A stretch of 64,000 bases of DNA from Micromonospora sp. CCTCC AA 2012012. GTDB lineage: Bacteria; Actinomycetota; Actinomycetes; Mycobacteriales; Micromonosporaceae. The notes under the pieces were generated by a model that saw nothing but the letters and a program-made list of their open reading frames with translations, did no database searches and had not been told where the DNA came from. The stretch spans positions 4,402,001 through 4,466,000 of the forward strand of contig NZ_CP159342.1 in assembly GCF_040499845.1 (NCBI RefSeq), in the 5' to 3' direction. The position numbers were made by a program, and so were the translations under genes. Shown piece after piece: positions 1-8,703 of this stretch (the first letter of the stretch is position 1; each line of letters starts with the position of its first letter).

Positions 1-1240
1 GCCGGTCCTGGCGATCGCGCTGGGCCTGGTGATCCGGCGGATGATGCCGGGCTTCCGGCTCATGCAGACCCGGATCGACACCGTCAACCGGGTGCTGCGC
101 GAGCAGATCAGCGGCATCCGGGTGGTCCGCGCCTTCGTCCGCGAGCCGTACGAGACGCGACGCTTCGGTGCCGCGAACGCCGACCTGACCGCGACCGCCC
201 TGCGGATCGGTCGCCTCCAGGCGCTGATCTTCCCGATCGTGATGCTGGTGCTCAACGCCTCCAGCGTCGCGGTGCTCTGGTTCGGGGCGGCCCGGGTGGA
301 CGCCGGTCAGATCCAGGTCGGCGCGCTCACCGCGTTCCTGCAGTATCTGATGCAGATCCTGATGGCGGTCATGATGGCCACCTTCATGCTGATGATGGTG
401 CCCCGCGCGGCGGTCTGCGCCGAACGCATCGTCGAGGTGCTGGAGACCGAGTCGTCGGTGGTGCCGGCGGCCGAGCCGATGATGGTGGTGACCCGGCGCG
501 CCGAGCTGGAGCTGCGCCGCGTCACCTTCCAGTACCCGGGGGCGAGCGCGCCGGTGCTGCACGACATCTCGTTCCGGACCGGTCCCGGCCGCACCACCGC
601 GATCATCGGCTCCACCGGTGCGGGAAAGACCACCCTGCTCACGCTGATCCCCCGACTGGTCGACCCGACCGCCGGCGCGGTGCTGGTCGACGGGGTGGAC
701 GTCCGGCTGCTGGAACCGGACGAGGTGTGGCGCCGGATCGGGTTGGTGCCGCAACGGCCGTACCTGTTCAGCGGCACGGTCGCCAGCAACCTCCGGTACG
801 GCGACCCGGACGCGACCGACGAGCAGCTCTGGCGGGCGTTGGAGATCGCCCAGGCGCGGGACTTCGTGAGCCAGTTGCCCGGCGGGCTGGCGGCCCCGAT
901 CGCGCAGGGCGGCACGAACGTCTCCGGCGGCCAGCGGCAGCGGCTCGCCATCGCCCGGGCGCTGGTCCGGCAGCCGGAGATCTATCTCTTCGACGACTCG
1001 TTCTCGGCGCTCGACCTGAGCACCGACGCCCGGCTGCGCGCGGCGTTGCGGCCGGTCACCGCGGACGCGGCGGTGGTGATCGTGGCCCAACGGGTCTCCA
1101 CGATCGTGGACGCCGACCAGATCATCGTGCTGGAGGACGGAAGCGTGGTCGGCATCGGTCGACACGCCGAGCTGCTGGAGAGCTGCCCGACGTACGCCGA
1201 GATCGTGGCGTCCCAGCAGACGGCGGAGGTGCCGGCATGA
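1..1240 (+). CDS. ABC exporter half-transporter, subunit 1 (5' end outside window)
   Basis: The reading frame is open from the left edge, so the N-terminus and first membrane helices are missing. What remains is the end of an exporter-type membrane domain followed by a nucleotide-binding domain: Walker [10 protein letters not shown] (nt 607-633), signature SGGQRQR (near nt 925) and Walker [12 protein letters not shown]. The residue after the Walker B aspartate is D where active ATPases have E, and the switch residue is Q (VAQRVST) where H is usual. These changes mark the non-hydrolysing half of a heterodimeric exporter. The stop overlaps the next start as ATGA, so the two halves are translationally coupled. 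The substrate cannot be read from the sequence. Confidence 0.9.
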   Translation, partial: PVLAIALGLVIRRMMPGFRLMQTRIDTVNRVLREQISGIRVVRAFVREPYETRRFGAANADLTATALRIGRLQALIFPIVMLVLNASSVAVLWFGAARVDAGQIQVGALTAFLQYLMQILMAVMMATFMLMMVPRAAVCAERIVEVLETESSVVPAAEPMMVVTRRAELELRRVTFQYPGASAPVLHDISFRTGPGRTTAIIGSTGAGKTTLLTLIPRLVDPTAGAVLVDGVDVRLLEPDEVWRRIGLVPQRPYLFSGTVASNLRYGDPDATDEQLWRALEIAQARDFVSQLPGGLAAPIAQGGTNVSGGQRQRLAIARALVRQPEIYLFDDSFSALDLSTDARLRAALRPVTADAAVVIVAQRVSTIVDADQIIVLEDGSVVGIGRHAELLESCPTYAEIVASQQTAEVPA

Positions 1241-3288
1241 GCGGCGCGACGGGACGGCCCGGGCCGTGGGACGGCGTACCGGGGCAGAAGCAGGGCGCGG
1301 AGGCGGCGACGCCGAAGCGGCTGCCGCCGGCCGGGCGGCGGACCGGTGGGCCGCCGTGGATGGGTGCCGCGATGCCCGCCGAGAAGTCGATGAACTTCGG
1401 GCCGTCGGCCCGCCGGCTGCTCGGCCGGCTGCGGCCGCACCGGTTCCAGCTCGCCGCCGTGGTCGCGCTGGCGGTGCTGAGCGTCGGGCTCAGCGTCGCC
1501 GGGCCGAAGCTCCTCGGTAAGGCCACCGACCTGATCTTCAGTGGGGTGATCGGCCGGCAACTGCCCGCCGGGACGACCACGGAGCAGGCCGCGGCGGCGG
1601 CCCGGGCGGCCGGCAACGACAACTTCGCCGACCTGCTGACCCGGATGGACGTGGTGCCCGGCGCCGGGATCGACTTCGCCGCGCTCGGCCGGGTGCTGGC
1701 CCTGGCCCTCGCGCTCTACGCGGCGGCCAGCCTGCTGATGTTCTGGCAGGGCTGGCTGCTCAACGGGGTGGTGCAGCGGACCGTGCTGCGGCTGCGCGCA
1801 GAGGTGCAGGAGAAGCTCAACCGGCTGCCGCTGCCCTACTTCGACCGCCAGCCGCGCGGCGAACTGCTCAGCCGGGTCACCAACGACATCGACAACATCT
1901 CGCAGACCCTCTCGCAGACCCTCAGCCAGCTGCTCACCTCGCTGCTGACCCTGGTCGGCGTACTGGCGATGATGTTCTGGATCTCGCCGCTGCTGGCCCT
2001 GGTCGCGCTGGTCGCGGTGCCGCTGTCGATGCTCGTCACCCAGCTCATCGCCAAGCGGTCGCAGCGCCGGTTCATCGCCCAGTGGCGGCACACCGGCGAG
2101 CTGAACGGCCAGATCGAGGAGGCCTACACCGGCCACGAACTCGTCAAGGTCTTCGGTCGGCAGCGCGAGGTGGAGGCCGCCTTCGCGGCCAAGAACGAGG
2201 AATTGTTCCAGGCCAGCTTCAGCGCCCAGTTCATCTCCGGGATGATCATGCCGACGATGATGTTCATCGGGAACCTGAGCTATGTCGCGATCGCCGTCGT
2301 CGGCGGTCTGCGGGTGGCCTCCGGATCGATGACCCTCGGCGACGTGCAGGCCTTCATCCAGTATTCCCGGCAGTTCACCCAGCCGCTCACCCAGGTCGCC
2401 TCGATGGCGAACCTGCTCCAGTCGGGGGTGGCCTCCGCCGAGCGGGTCTTCGCGGTGCTCGACGCCGACGAGCAGGCCCCCGACCGGGCGGCACCGGCCC
2501 GGGTCACCGGCCGGGTGGAGTTCGACCACGTCCACTTCCGGTACGACCCGGACACCCCGCTGATCGAGGACCTGTCGCTGGTGGCCGAGCCCGGGCACAC
2601 CGTCGCCATCGTCGGTCCGACCGGCGCCGGCAAGACCACCCTGGTCAACCTGGTCATGCGCTTCTATGAGCTGGACGCCGGCCGGATCACCCTGGACGGG
2701 GTGGACATCACCTCGATGCCCCGGGACGAGCTGCGCAGCCGGATCGGCATGGTGCTCCAGGACACCTGGCTCTTCCACGGCACCATCCGGGACAACATCG
2801 CCTACGGGCGACCGGACGCCGGTGAGGAGGAGATCCTCGCCGCCGCCCGGGCCACCTACGTGGACCGCTTCGTGCGCAGCCTCCCCGACGGGTACGACAC
2901 CGTCATCGACGAGGAGGGCAGCAACGTCAGCGCCGGCGAGAAGCAGCTCATCACGATCGCCCGGGCCTTCCTGGCGGAGCCGTCACTGCTCATCCTCGAC
3001 GAGGCGACCAGCTCGGTGGACACCCGGACGGAGGTGCTGCTGCAACGGGCGATGGCGGCGCTGCGCTCCGACCGGACCAGTTTCGTCATCGCGCACCGGC
3101 TCTCCACCATCCGCGACGCCGACCTGATCCTGATGATGGAGCACGGCCGGATCGTCGAACAGGGCACGCACGAGGAACTGCTCGCCGCCGCCGGAGCCTA
3201 CGCTCGCCTCTACCGGTCGCAGTTCACCGCCGCCGACACCGATCAGACGGCCGACCCGCTGCCCCGGCAGACGACGGTGGGGAGCTGA
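1237..3288 (+). CDS. ABC exporter half-transporter, subunit 2 (catalytic half)
   Basis: This 683-residue protein has a charged, proline-rich N-terminal tail of about 55 residues, a six-helix exporter membrane domain (about 60-370) and an NBD with Walker [10 protein letters not shown] (about 460), Walker [11 protein letters not shown] with the catalytic E, and the H switch in AHRLST. Its signature is SAGEKQ instead of SGGQR. Combined with subunit 1, this predicts one consensus ATP site (this Walker B plus the SGGQR of subunit 1) and one degenerate site, as in TM287/288 or BmrCD-type exporters. The ATG overlaps the previous stop. The 3' end overlaps the convergent synthetase gene by 46 bp. Drug, lipid or peptide export are all possible. 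Confidence 0.92.
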   Translation: MSGATGRPGPWDGVPGQKQGAEAATPKRLPPAGRRTGGPPWMGAAMPAEKSMNFGPSARRLLGRLRPHRFQLAAVVALAVLSVGLSVAGPKLLGKATDLIFSGVIGRQLPAGTTTEQAAAAARAAGNDNFADLLTRMDVVPGAGIDFAALGRVLALALALYAAASLLMFWQGWLLNGVVQRTVLRLRAEVQEKLNRLPLPYFDRQPRGELLSRVTNDIDNISQTLSQTLSQLLTSLLTLVGVLAMMFWISPLLALVALVAVPLSMLVTQLIAKRSQRRFIAQWRHTGELNGQIEEAYTGHELVKVFGRQREVEAAFAAKNEELFQASFSAQFISGMIMPTMMFIGNLSYVAIAVVGGLRVASGSMTLGDVQAFIQYSRQFTQPLTQVASMANLLQSGVASAERVFAVLDADEQAPDRAAPARVTGRVEFDHVHFRYDPDTPLIEDLSLVAEPGHTVAIVGPTGAGKTTLVNLVMRFYELDAGRITLDGVDITSMPRDELRSRIGMVLQDTWLFHGTIRDNIAYGRPDAGEEEILAAARATYVDRFVRSLPDGYDTVIDEEGSNVSAGEKQLITIARAFLAEPSLLILDEATSSVDTRTEVLLQRAMAALRSDRTSFVIAHRLSTIRDADLILMMEHGRIVEQGTHEELLAAAGAYARLYRSQFTAADTDQTADPLPRQTTVGS

Positions 3289-4508
3289 GCATGGTCGGTC
3301 GGCAGCAGGTCGGGCGAGCGGGCGGCGACGACCGCGCCGATCAACCCGAGGGCGGCCGCGACCGGCATCGGGTCCAGCCCGCGACCGTCGCGCAACCGCA
3401 GCGAGACCGACCCGTCGGCCGCCTCCCGGGCACCCACCACCCCGGCGTACGGGGTCCGGCGGCGGGCCGCGTCGCGGATCCGGGCGCCCAGCGAGCCGGC
3501 GAGGTCGACCTCGACCCGCAGCCCGGCCGCCTCGGCCCGGCGGGCCAGCTCGTACGCGGCGTCGGCCTGCCCGTCGTCGACCGGGAGGAGCACCAGCTGC
3601 ACCGGGGCGTACCAGGCCGGGAAGGCACCGGCGTGCACCTCGATCAGGTACGCGAAGAGCCGCTCCATGCTGCCGACCAGGCTCCGGTGCACCATCACCG
3701 GTCGACGCCGCGCCCCGGACGGGTCGGTGTACGACAGGTCGAACCGCTCCGGCTTGTCGAAGTCGAGCTGGACGGTGGAGAGGGTCGACTCGCGGCCGGC
3801 GGCGTCCACGATCTGGACGTCGATCTTCGGCCCGTAGAAGGCCGCCTCGCCGGGGGCCTCGGTGTAGTCCATCCCGTCGAGCGCGGCGCGGAGCAGCTCC
3901 TCGGCCCGCGCCCACTGGGCGTCGTCGCCGACGTACTTCTCCCCCGGCCCGCGCAGCGACAGCCGGAACCCCGCCGGTCGTACGCCGAGCGCGGCGTGCG
4001 CCTCGCGGATCAGCCGCAGGATCTCGCGGACCTCGTCGCCGACCTGCTCCAGGGCACAGAAGTTGTGCGCGTCGTTGAGCGAGATGGCACGCACCCGGGA
4101 CAGCCCGCCGAGGACGCCGGAGCGCTCCGCCCGGTACATGCCGCCCAGCTCGGCGACGCGCAGCGGCAGCTCCCGGTAGGAGCGGCCCCGCGCGGCGAAG
4201 ACCAGCGCGTGGTGCGGGCAGAGCGCCGGCCGGAGCAGGAACTCGTCGTCGGCGCTCAGCCGCATCGGCGGGAACATGTCGTCGGCGAAGTAGCCGAGGT
4301 GGCCGGAGCGCTCGAACAGCTCCCGTCTGCCCAGCGGCGGGGAGTAGACGTGCCGGTAGCCGTTGCGCCGCTCCAGCTCCCGGACGTACTCCTCGACGGC
4401 GTGCCGGGCGGCGGCGCCGGCGGGCAGCCAGATCGGCAGCCCGGCGCCCGCGAGCGGGTCGGAGGCGAACAGCTCCAGGTCCCGGCCGAGCCTGCGGTGG
4501 TCGATCAT
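3243..4508 (-). CDS. thrS: Threonyl-tRNA synthetase paralogue lacking TGS and editing domains
   Basis: This 421-residue protein is much shorter than bacterial ThrRS (about 640-690) because it starts directly with the class II catalytic core. Motif 2 is [17 protein letters not shown] (124-140), motif 3 is in [12 protein letters not shown], and a typical anticodon-binding domain follows from about residue 305. The three zinc ligands that select threonine are kept (C97, H148, H274). The TGS and the N2 proofreading domains are absent, so mis-charged Ser-tRNA(Thr) could not be cleared in cis. An AAGGAG ribosome site lies 6 nt before the ATG. The gene follows a candidate Thr leader peptide and hairpin. 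It may be an inducible or inhibitor-resistant second copy; a full-length thrS is expected elsewhere. Confidence 0.9.
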   Translation of the reverse strand: MIDHRRLGRDLELFASDPLAGAGLPIWLPAGAAARHAVEEYVRELERRNGYRHVYSPPLGRRELFERSGHLGYFADDMFPPMRLSADDEFLLRPALCPHHALVFAARGRSYRELPLRVAELGGMYRAERSGVLGGLSRVRAISLNDAHNFCALEQVGDEVREILRLIREAHAALGVRPAGFRLSLRGPGEKYVGDDAQWARAEELLRAALDGMDYTEAPGEAAFYGPKIDVQIVDAAGRESTLSTVQLDFDKPERFDLSYTDPSGARRRPVMVHRSLVGSMERLFAYLIEVHAGAFPAWYAPVQLVLLPVDDGQADAAYELARRAEAAGLRVEVDLAGSLGARIRDAARRRTPYAGVVGAREAADGSVSLRLRDGRGLDPMPVAAALGLIGAVVAARSPDLLPTDHAQLPTVVCRGSGSAV

Positions 4509-4560
4509 GTCGCTCTCCTTGATCGGGTACGACCCGGAGGCGAGCTGGCCCGGAACACCA

Positions 4561-4593
4561 CGAGGCCCCGGAGCGGTTCGCCCCGGGGCCTCG
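4561..4593 (-). terminator. Candidate attenuator hairpin upstream of thrS
   Basis: CGAGGCCCCGG (4561-4571) and CCGGGGCCTCG (4583-4593) form a perfect 11-bp stem, with a further GCG/CGC pairing inside the loop. In the thrS direction it is followed by TGGTGTTCC. It lies 12 nt after the leader-peptide stop and 52 nt before the thrS start, the position expected of a transcription attenuator. A GC-rich stem without a long U tract is usual for actinobacterial terminators. Confidence 0.6.
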
Positions 4594-4605
4594 TCGACGG
4601 TTACG

Positions 4606-4659
4606 TCAGTGCGGCGCGCCGGGGATTCCCGGCGTCGTGGTCACCATCGCGCTGCACAT
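4606..4659 (-). CDS. Candidate Thr-rich leader peptide (17 aa) controlling thrS
   Basis: A 17-codon ORF reading MCSAMVTTTPGIPGAPH ends 97 nt before thrS. Three threonine codons stand in a row (4633-4641). Directly after them CGCCGGG and CCCGGCG (within 4618-4635) can form a local hairpin that could compete with the thrS-proximal hairpin. A TACCGT box ends exactly 6 nt before the ATG, so the peptide may be read from a leaderless transcript; an internal ATG at 4645-4647 would give 13 residues. The layout (Thr codons, pause hairpin, terminator, synthetase) is that of ribosome-mediated attenuation. No homologue was checked. Confidence 0.55.
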   Translation of the reverse strand: MCSAMVTTTPGIPGAPH

Positions 4660-5031
4660 ACGACGACGGTACGGCCGCGCCCACGGTGCGCGCATCCCGG
4701 TTTCGTCGGGGCGCCGCCGAGGTGGGTGAGCGGAGAGAGGGGGCGGGTCGCCGGCACGGGACCTGCCGGCGACCCGCGGCGGCCCGGTCGTCAGGAACGG
4801 GGGACCCGACGTCCGAGGGGCCGCGCGCCGACAACGGTACGCCGACCGATGCCGTTCCGCCGTCCGCAACCGTGCCCGGCGGCACACCGAAATTCCGTCA
4901 CATTCGGTGCCGTCGTGTCGTTGTGCCTCCAGGGCCTCGCCGTGTGCGCGGTCACGACGGGGCGGGCCCGCCGGTGGTGACGCCGGACACGGGTCCAGGC
5001 TCAGTGCAGGTAAGCGGGGGAATTCGTCGAG
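4660..5031. promoter_or_regulatory. Divergent intergenic region between thrS leader and dedA-type gene
   Basis: This 372-bp region has no convincing gene. On the minus strand TACCGT (4666-4671) is a good -10 for the leader peptide. A perfect 13-bp inverted repeat, CGGGTCGCCGGCA (4744-4756) with TGCCGGCGACCCG (4764-4776), sits in the middle and is not explained by a gene end, since both flanking genes are transcribed away from it. No clear -10 was found for the plus-strand gene. Confidence 0.5.
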
Positions 5032-5649
5032 GTGGCGGTCGTGGCCCAGTTTCTCACTGACATCGTGTCCCCGACGTGGGCGTACCTGGCGCTGCTCGGG
5101 CTGCTGGTCGCGGACGCCTTCGTACCGGTCATCCCCACCCAGGCGGTCATGATCACCAGCGGCGCGCTCACCGTCTACGGCGTGCTCAGCCTGCCGCTGA
5201 CCATCGCCGTCGGGGCGGCCGGCGTCTTCGCCGGGGACCTGGCCTGCTATCTGCTCGGCCGGGGAGCCCCCGACCGTCGGGCACCCCGGCACGCCGTGGC
5301 CGGGCGGGCCCGCCGGGTCGCCGGGCGGGTCACCCGAGGGCTGCGCGAGCCCGGGCCACTGGTGATCCTGCTCTGCCGCTTCGTGCCCGGCGGCCGGATG
5401 GCGGCCTGCTTCTCGGCCGGCCGCAGCCGCTACCCGTACCGCCTCTTCCTGCTCTACGAGGGCGCGGCGGCGACCGGCTGGGCAGCGTACGGGACCCTGG
5501 TCGGGCACCTGGGCGGGACGGCGCTGACCGAGTCGGCGTGGCGGCTGGCGGTGATCGGTGGAGCCGCGGCGGCCGGGTTCGCGGGCGCCGGGTGGGCGAT
5601 GACCGCCCTCGCCGCCCGCAACACCCGCCCCGAGGTCCCCGTCGACTGA
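5032..5649 (+). CDS. DedA-family membrane protein
   Basis: The 205-residue product has a DedA/SNARE-associated arrangement: a re-entrant helix near the N-terminus with VPVIPTQAVM, a polar arginine-rich loop (about 80-110) and the signature region LLCRFVPGGRMAACFSAG before the last helices. DedA proteins are inner-membrane proteins implicated in undecaprenyl-phosphate or phospholipid flipping and envelope homeostasis. GTG at 5032 is used; a second GTG lies 9 nt further on and upstream pairing to a ribosome is weak. It converges on the lpdA-type gene with a 20-bp gap. The substrate is unknown. Confidence 0.85.
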   Translation: MAVVAQFLTDIVSPTWAYLALLGLLVADAFVPVIPTQAVMITSGALTVYGVLSLPLTIAVGAAGVFAGDLACYLLGRGAPDRRAPRHAVAGRARRVAGRVTRGLREPGPLVILLCRFVPGGRMAACFSAGRSRYPYRLFLLYEGAAATGWAAYGTLVGHLGGTALTESAWRLAVIGGAAAAGFAGAGWAMTALAARNTRPEVPVD

Positions 5650-5669
5650 CCCCGGTCGGCCCGGTCAGC

Positions 5670-7073
5670 TCACTCCAGTTCGTGGAGCATGAGCTGGCGG
5701 GCGGCCTCGGTGATGGAGCCGGAGAGCGACGGATAGATCGTGATGGTCTGCGCCAGCTCGTTGACGGTGAGGTTGTTCTCCACCGCCATCGTGATCGGCA
5801 GGATCAGCTCGCTGGCCTTGGGGGCGACCACCACACCACCGACGACCTGACCGCTGGCCGGGCGGCAGAAGAGCTTGACGAAGCCGTCGGCCAGGTCGTC
5901 CATCTTCGCCCGGGCGTTGCCCGACAGCGGCAGCATCACCTGGCGGGCCGGGACCTTGCCGGCGTCGACCTCGTCCTGGGAGACGCCGACGGTGGCCAGC
6001 TCCGGGTCGGTGAAGACGTTCGCCGCGACGGTACGCAGCCGCAGCGGTCGGACCGCCTCGCCGAGCGCGTGCCACATCGCGATCCGGCCCTGCATGGCGG
6101 CGACGCTGGCCAGCGGCAGCACCCCGGTGCAGTCACCGGCGGCGTAGATCCCGGGGACGTTGGTCCGGGACACCCGGTCGACGGTGACGTAGCCGCCCCG
6201 GGCCAGCTCGACGCCGTACTCGGCGAGGCCCAGGTTGGCGGTGTTGGGGATCGAGCCGACCGCGATCAGCGCGTGCGAGCCGACCACCACCCGGCCGTCG
6301 GCGAGCACCACCTCGACCCCGTCCCCGATCCGGCGGACGGCGTCGGCGCGGGAGTTGTTGAGGATGTTCATGCCCCGGTTGCGGAAGACCCGCTCGATGG
6401 CCATCGCCGCGTCGGCGTCCTCGTGCGGCATCACCCGGTCGCGGCTGGAGACGAGGGTGACCGGGACGCCCATCGCCAGGTAGGCGCTGGCGAACTCGGC
6501 GCCGGTCACGCCGGAACCGACCACGATCAGGTGCTCGGGAAGCTCCGGCAGGTCGTACACCTGGCGCCAGGTGAGGATGCGCTCGCCGTCGGGGAGCGCG
6601 GTGGGGAGCTGGCGGGGCGTCGCGCCGGTGGCGACCAGGACGGTCGAGGCGGCGATCGAGTACTCCTCGCCGCCGTCGACCGGGGTGACGAGCACGCTGT
6701 GGGTGTGACCGAGGGCGTCCTCGCCGAGGCGGGCGGTGCCGGCGACGAACTCCACGCCGGCCTTGACCAGCTTGCCGTGGATGTCGGCGGACTGGGCCAG
6801 CGCGAGTCGCTTCACCCGTTCGTGCACGGTCCGGGCGTCGACGGTGACCGCCTCCAGCCCGTCGGAGTGCACCCCGAACTCCTCGGTGTCCCGATAGCCG
6901 GTGACCACCTGGGAGCTGGCGATGAACGTCTTGGACGGAACGCAGTCGGAGAGCACGCAGGCGCCGCCGGCCCCCTCGGCCTCCACCACGGTGACATCGG
7001 CGTCGAGCTGGGCGGCGACCAGCGCCGCCTCGTACCCGGCCGGTCCGCCGCCGATGATCACGATCTGGCTCAC
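5670..7073 (-). CDS. lpdA: NAD(P)H-dependent flavoprotein disulfide reductase, LpdA type
   Basis: The 467-residue protein has an FAD-binding GGGPAG (8-13), an NAD(P)-binding GSGVTGAEF in the middle, the second FAD motif YAAGDCTG and a dimerisation domain. It resembles mycobacterial LpdA (Rv3303c) along its length, a quinone/NAD(P)H dehydrogenase in the lipoamide dehydrogenase fold. Unlike my recollection of Rv3303c, both cysteines of the CxxxxC redox pair are present (C39, C44). The C-terminal His-Glu dyad of true lipoamide dehydrogenases is missing; the equivalent stretch reads YPSLSGSITEA. Ordinary dihydrolipoamide oxidation is therefore unlikely. The ATG has a GAGGGG ribosome site. Confidence 0.88.
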   Translation of the reverse strand: MSQIVIIGGGPAGYEAALVAAQLDADVTVVEAEGAGGACVLSDCVPSKTFIASSQVVTGYRDTEEFGVHSDGLEAVTVDARTVHERVKRLALAQSADIHGKLVKAGVEFVAGTARLGEDALGHTHSVLVTPVDGGEEYSIAASTVLVATGATPRQLPTALPDGERILTWRQVYDLPELPEHLIVVGSGVTGAEFASAYLAMGVPVTLVSSRDRVMPHEDADAAMAIERVFRNRGMNILNNSRADAVRRIGDGVEVVLADGRVVVGSHALIAVGSIPNTANLGLAEYGVELARGGYVTVDRVSRTNVPGIYAAGDCTGVLPLASVAAMQGRIAMWHALGEAVRPLRLRTVAANVFTDPELATVGVSQDEVDAGKVPARQVMLPLSGNARAKMDDLADGFVKLFCRPASGQVVGGVVVAPKASELILPITMAVENNLTVNELAQTITIYPSLSGSITEAARQLMLHELE

Positions 7074-7166
7074 AGCGCTCGCCCCTCGTCAGTGCTCACA
7101 GTGACTTTCTTCTCCCGAACGCGTTCGACACGCACCGTCGTATTCTCCCCCACCCGTCCGCCGGGC

Positions 7167-7180
7167 TATCGTCATCGCCG
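7167..7180 (+). promoter_or_regulatory. Leaderless promoter -10 box (TATCGT)
   Basis: TATCGT (7167-7172) ends 7 nt before the GTG start at 7180, and no ribosome-binding site precedes that GTG. This spacing fits a transcript starting at the start codon. Confidence 0.45.
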
Positions 7181-7635
7181 TGCGTCATTACGCCGCCTAC
7201 GGCTCAAACCTCGACCCCGCCCGGATGCGCGCCTACTGCCCGCACTCGCCGATGGTGGGCACCGGCTGGCTGGAGGGCTGGCGACTCACCTTCGCGGGTG
7301 AGGACGTCATCGGCTGGGAGGGCTCGGTCAGCACCGTGGTCGAGTCCCCGGGCGACCGGGTCTTCGTGGCGCTCTACGACATCCACCCGTACGACGCCGC
7401 GCAGCTCGACGAGATCGAGGGCGTCACCGCCGGGACCTACCGCAAGATCACCGTACGCGTCTCGACCCTCGACGGGGACGTGACCGCCTGGGTCTACGTC
7501 TTCGACGGGTACGAGGGCGGACTGCCGACGTCCTGGTATCTGTCGGAGATCGCGAACGCGGCGGAGAAGGCGGGCGCGCCGGACGACTACGTCACCGAGC
7601 TGCGGTCCCGCCCCACCGGCACCGCGTCGGCGTAG
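7180..7635 (+). CDS. Gamma-glutamylcyclotransferase-fold protein
   Basis: The 151-residue protein begins with YAAYGSNLD, the substrate loop of the gamma-glutamylcyclotransferase (AIG2/BtrG-like) fold, and has the acidic LDEIEGV segment near residue 85 where the catalytic glutamate is expected. Family members remove gamma-glutamyl groups as 5-oxoproline from dipeptides or modified amines. The gene is divergent from lpdA, with about 105 bp between starts. A -10-like TATCGT at 7167 suggests a leaderless mRNA. The true substrate in an actinomycete, which uses mycothiol rather than glutathione, is unclear. Confidence 0.8.
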   Translation: MRHYAAYGSNLDPARMRAYCPHSPMVGTGWLEGWRLTFAGEDVIGWEGSVSTVVESPGDRVFVALYDIHPYDAAQLDEIEGVTAGTYRKITVRVSTLDGDVTAWVYVFDGYEGGLPTSWYLSEIANAAEKAGAPDDYVTELRSRPTGTASA

Positions 7636-7664
7636 CGCGTATCGCACCCTGCCAGTCTGCTCCC

Positions 7665-7689
7665 GTCGCCGCCCGGGCCGGGCGGCGAC
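7665..7689. terminator. Bidirectional terminator hairpin
   Basis: GTCGCCGCCCGG (7665-7676) and CCGGGCGGCGAC (7678-7689) form a perfect stem between the convergent cyclotransferase-fold and GNAT genes. Confidence 0.65.
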
Positions 7690-7704
7690 CCCGGAGCGGG
7701 TCGC

Positions 7705-8703
7705 CTAGCGCACACCGGCCGCGGGGACGATCCGCTCGTACATGTCGGTCCAGCGCACCTCGCGCAGCCCGACGGAGCGGTAGAGGGTGACCGGGGCGGT
7801 CGGGTTGGCCAGGTCGACACCCAGCCCGGCGGCGCTCCGGCCCTTGCCGGCATAGACCGCAAAGGCGCGGCGGAGCAGGGCCGCCCCGACTCCGCGCCGC
7901 CGGTGCTCCGGCAGCACCGAGAGCGTCTTCACCCATCCGGTGTTCTGGTCCAGCGCCTGGTCGGAGGATTGGAGCGCGCCCGCCGGCACCCCGTCGACCT
8001 CGGCGACGAACCACTCGTCCCAGGTCGTGCCGGACTGCCCGAGCCGCTGCCGCCACAGGTCGAAGCCGAGCGGCTCGTAGTCCGGGGTGTCCCGGAACGC
8101 CGCGTCGTAGATCCGGTGGAAGGCCCGCAGGTCCGCCTCGTCGCCGGGGCGCAGCGCCCGGACGGTCAGCCCGGGCGGGAGCGGCGGTTCGGCCGGCAGG
8201 TCGGCCAGCGGGCGGGTCATCCGTACGTAGCGCTTGAGCCGGGTGAAGCCCGCCTCGGTCAGTTCCGCCGCCCAGCGGGTCTCCGGGGCGAAGACGCCGG
8301 TGCGCACGGTGAGCGCCGGCAGACCGCGTTCGGCCGCCCGTTCGGCGACCCGGTCGAGCTGCCGGGCGAGCAGCGGGGCCCGCAGCGCCGCTCCGCGCTC
8401 CGGGTCGACGTAGATCTCCACCCACTCACGGCCGACCCCGGTCGGATTGTCCAGGAGCGCCCAGCCCACGACTGCCCCGTCCGGGTCGGTGACCAGCCAC
8501 GAGTCGCGCGCCGGGTCGAAGAACGGAGCGGTCAGCGCGGCCGTCACGTCCTCCGCGTCGAAGTCCGGGTATCCGACCGCGAAGGTGTCGGCCGCGTGCA
8601 CCACCGTCAGGATCGCCGGTACGTCGTCCAGGGTGGGGCGGCGGGCGGTCCAGCCGGCGGGAAGCGTCACGCCGCAGATCCTGACAGGCACCCCGCCGCT
8701 CAC
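7705..8703 (-). CDS. Tandem GNAT acetyltransferase, mycothiol-synthase-like
   Basis: The 332-residue protein contains two GNAT domains. The first (about 15-160) is degenerate. The second (about 175-330) has the acetyl-CoA loop HRRRGVGAALL and the following NPTAPVTLYRSVGL strand-helix. This two-domain design is that of MshD, which acetylates Cys-GlcN-Ins in mycothiol synthesis. The match to MshD itself is not certain because actinomycetes have several MshD-like paralogues. GTG at 8703 is used; GTG at 8670, preceded by CAGGAT, is an alternative giving 321 residues. Confidence 0.75.
   Translation of the reverse strand: MSGGVPVRICGVTLPAGWTARRPTLDDVPAILTVVHAADTFAVGYPDFDAEDVTAALTAPFFDPARDSWLVTDPDGAVVGWALLDNPTGVGREWVEIYVDPERGAALRAPLLARQLDRVAERAAERGLPALTVRTGVFAPETRWAAELTEAGFTRLKRYVRMTRPLADLPAEPPLPPGLTVRALRPGDEADLRAFHRIYDAAFRDTPDYEPLGFDLWRQRLGQSGTTWDEWFVAEVDGVPAGALQSSDQALDQNTGWVKTLSVLPEHRRRGVGAALLRRAFAVYAGKGRSAAGLGVDLANPTAPVTLYRSVGLREVRWTDMYERIVPAAGVR

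Noticed and set aside
3291..5060. A 589-codon plus-strand frame across the thrS gene and its upstream region
   Set aside because: It is antisense to thrS, with low-complexity Arg/Gly/Pro sequence typical of high-GC shadow frames, and it overlaps the leader and promoter.
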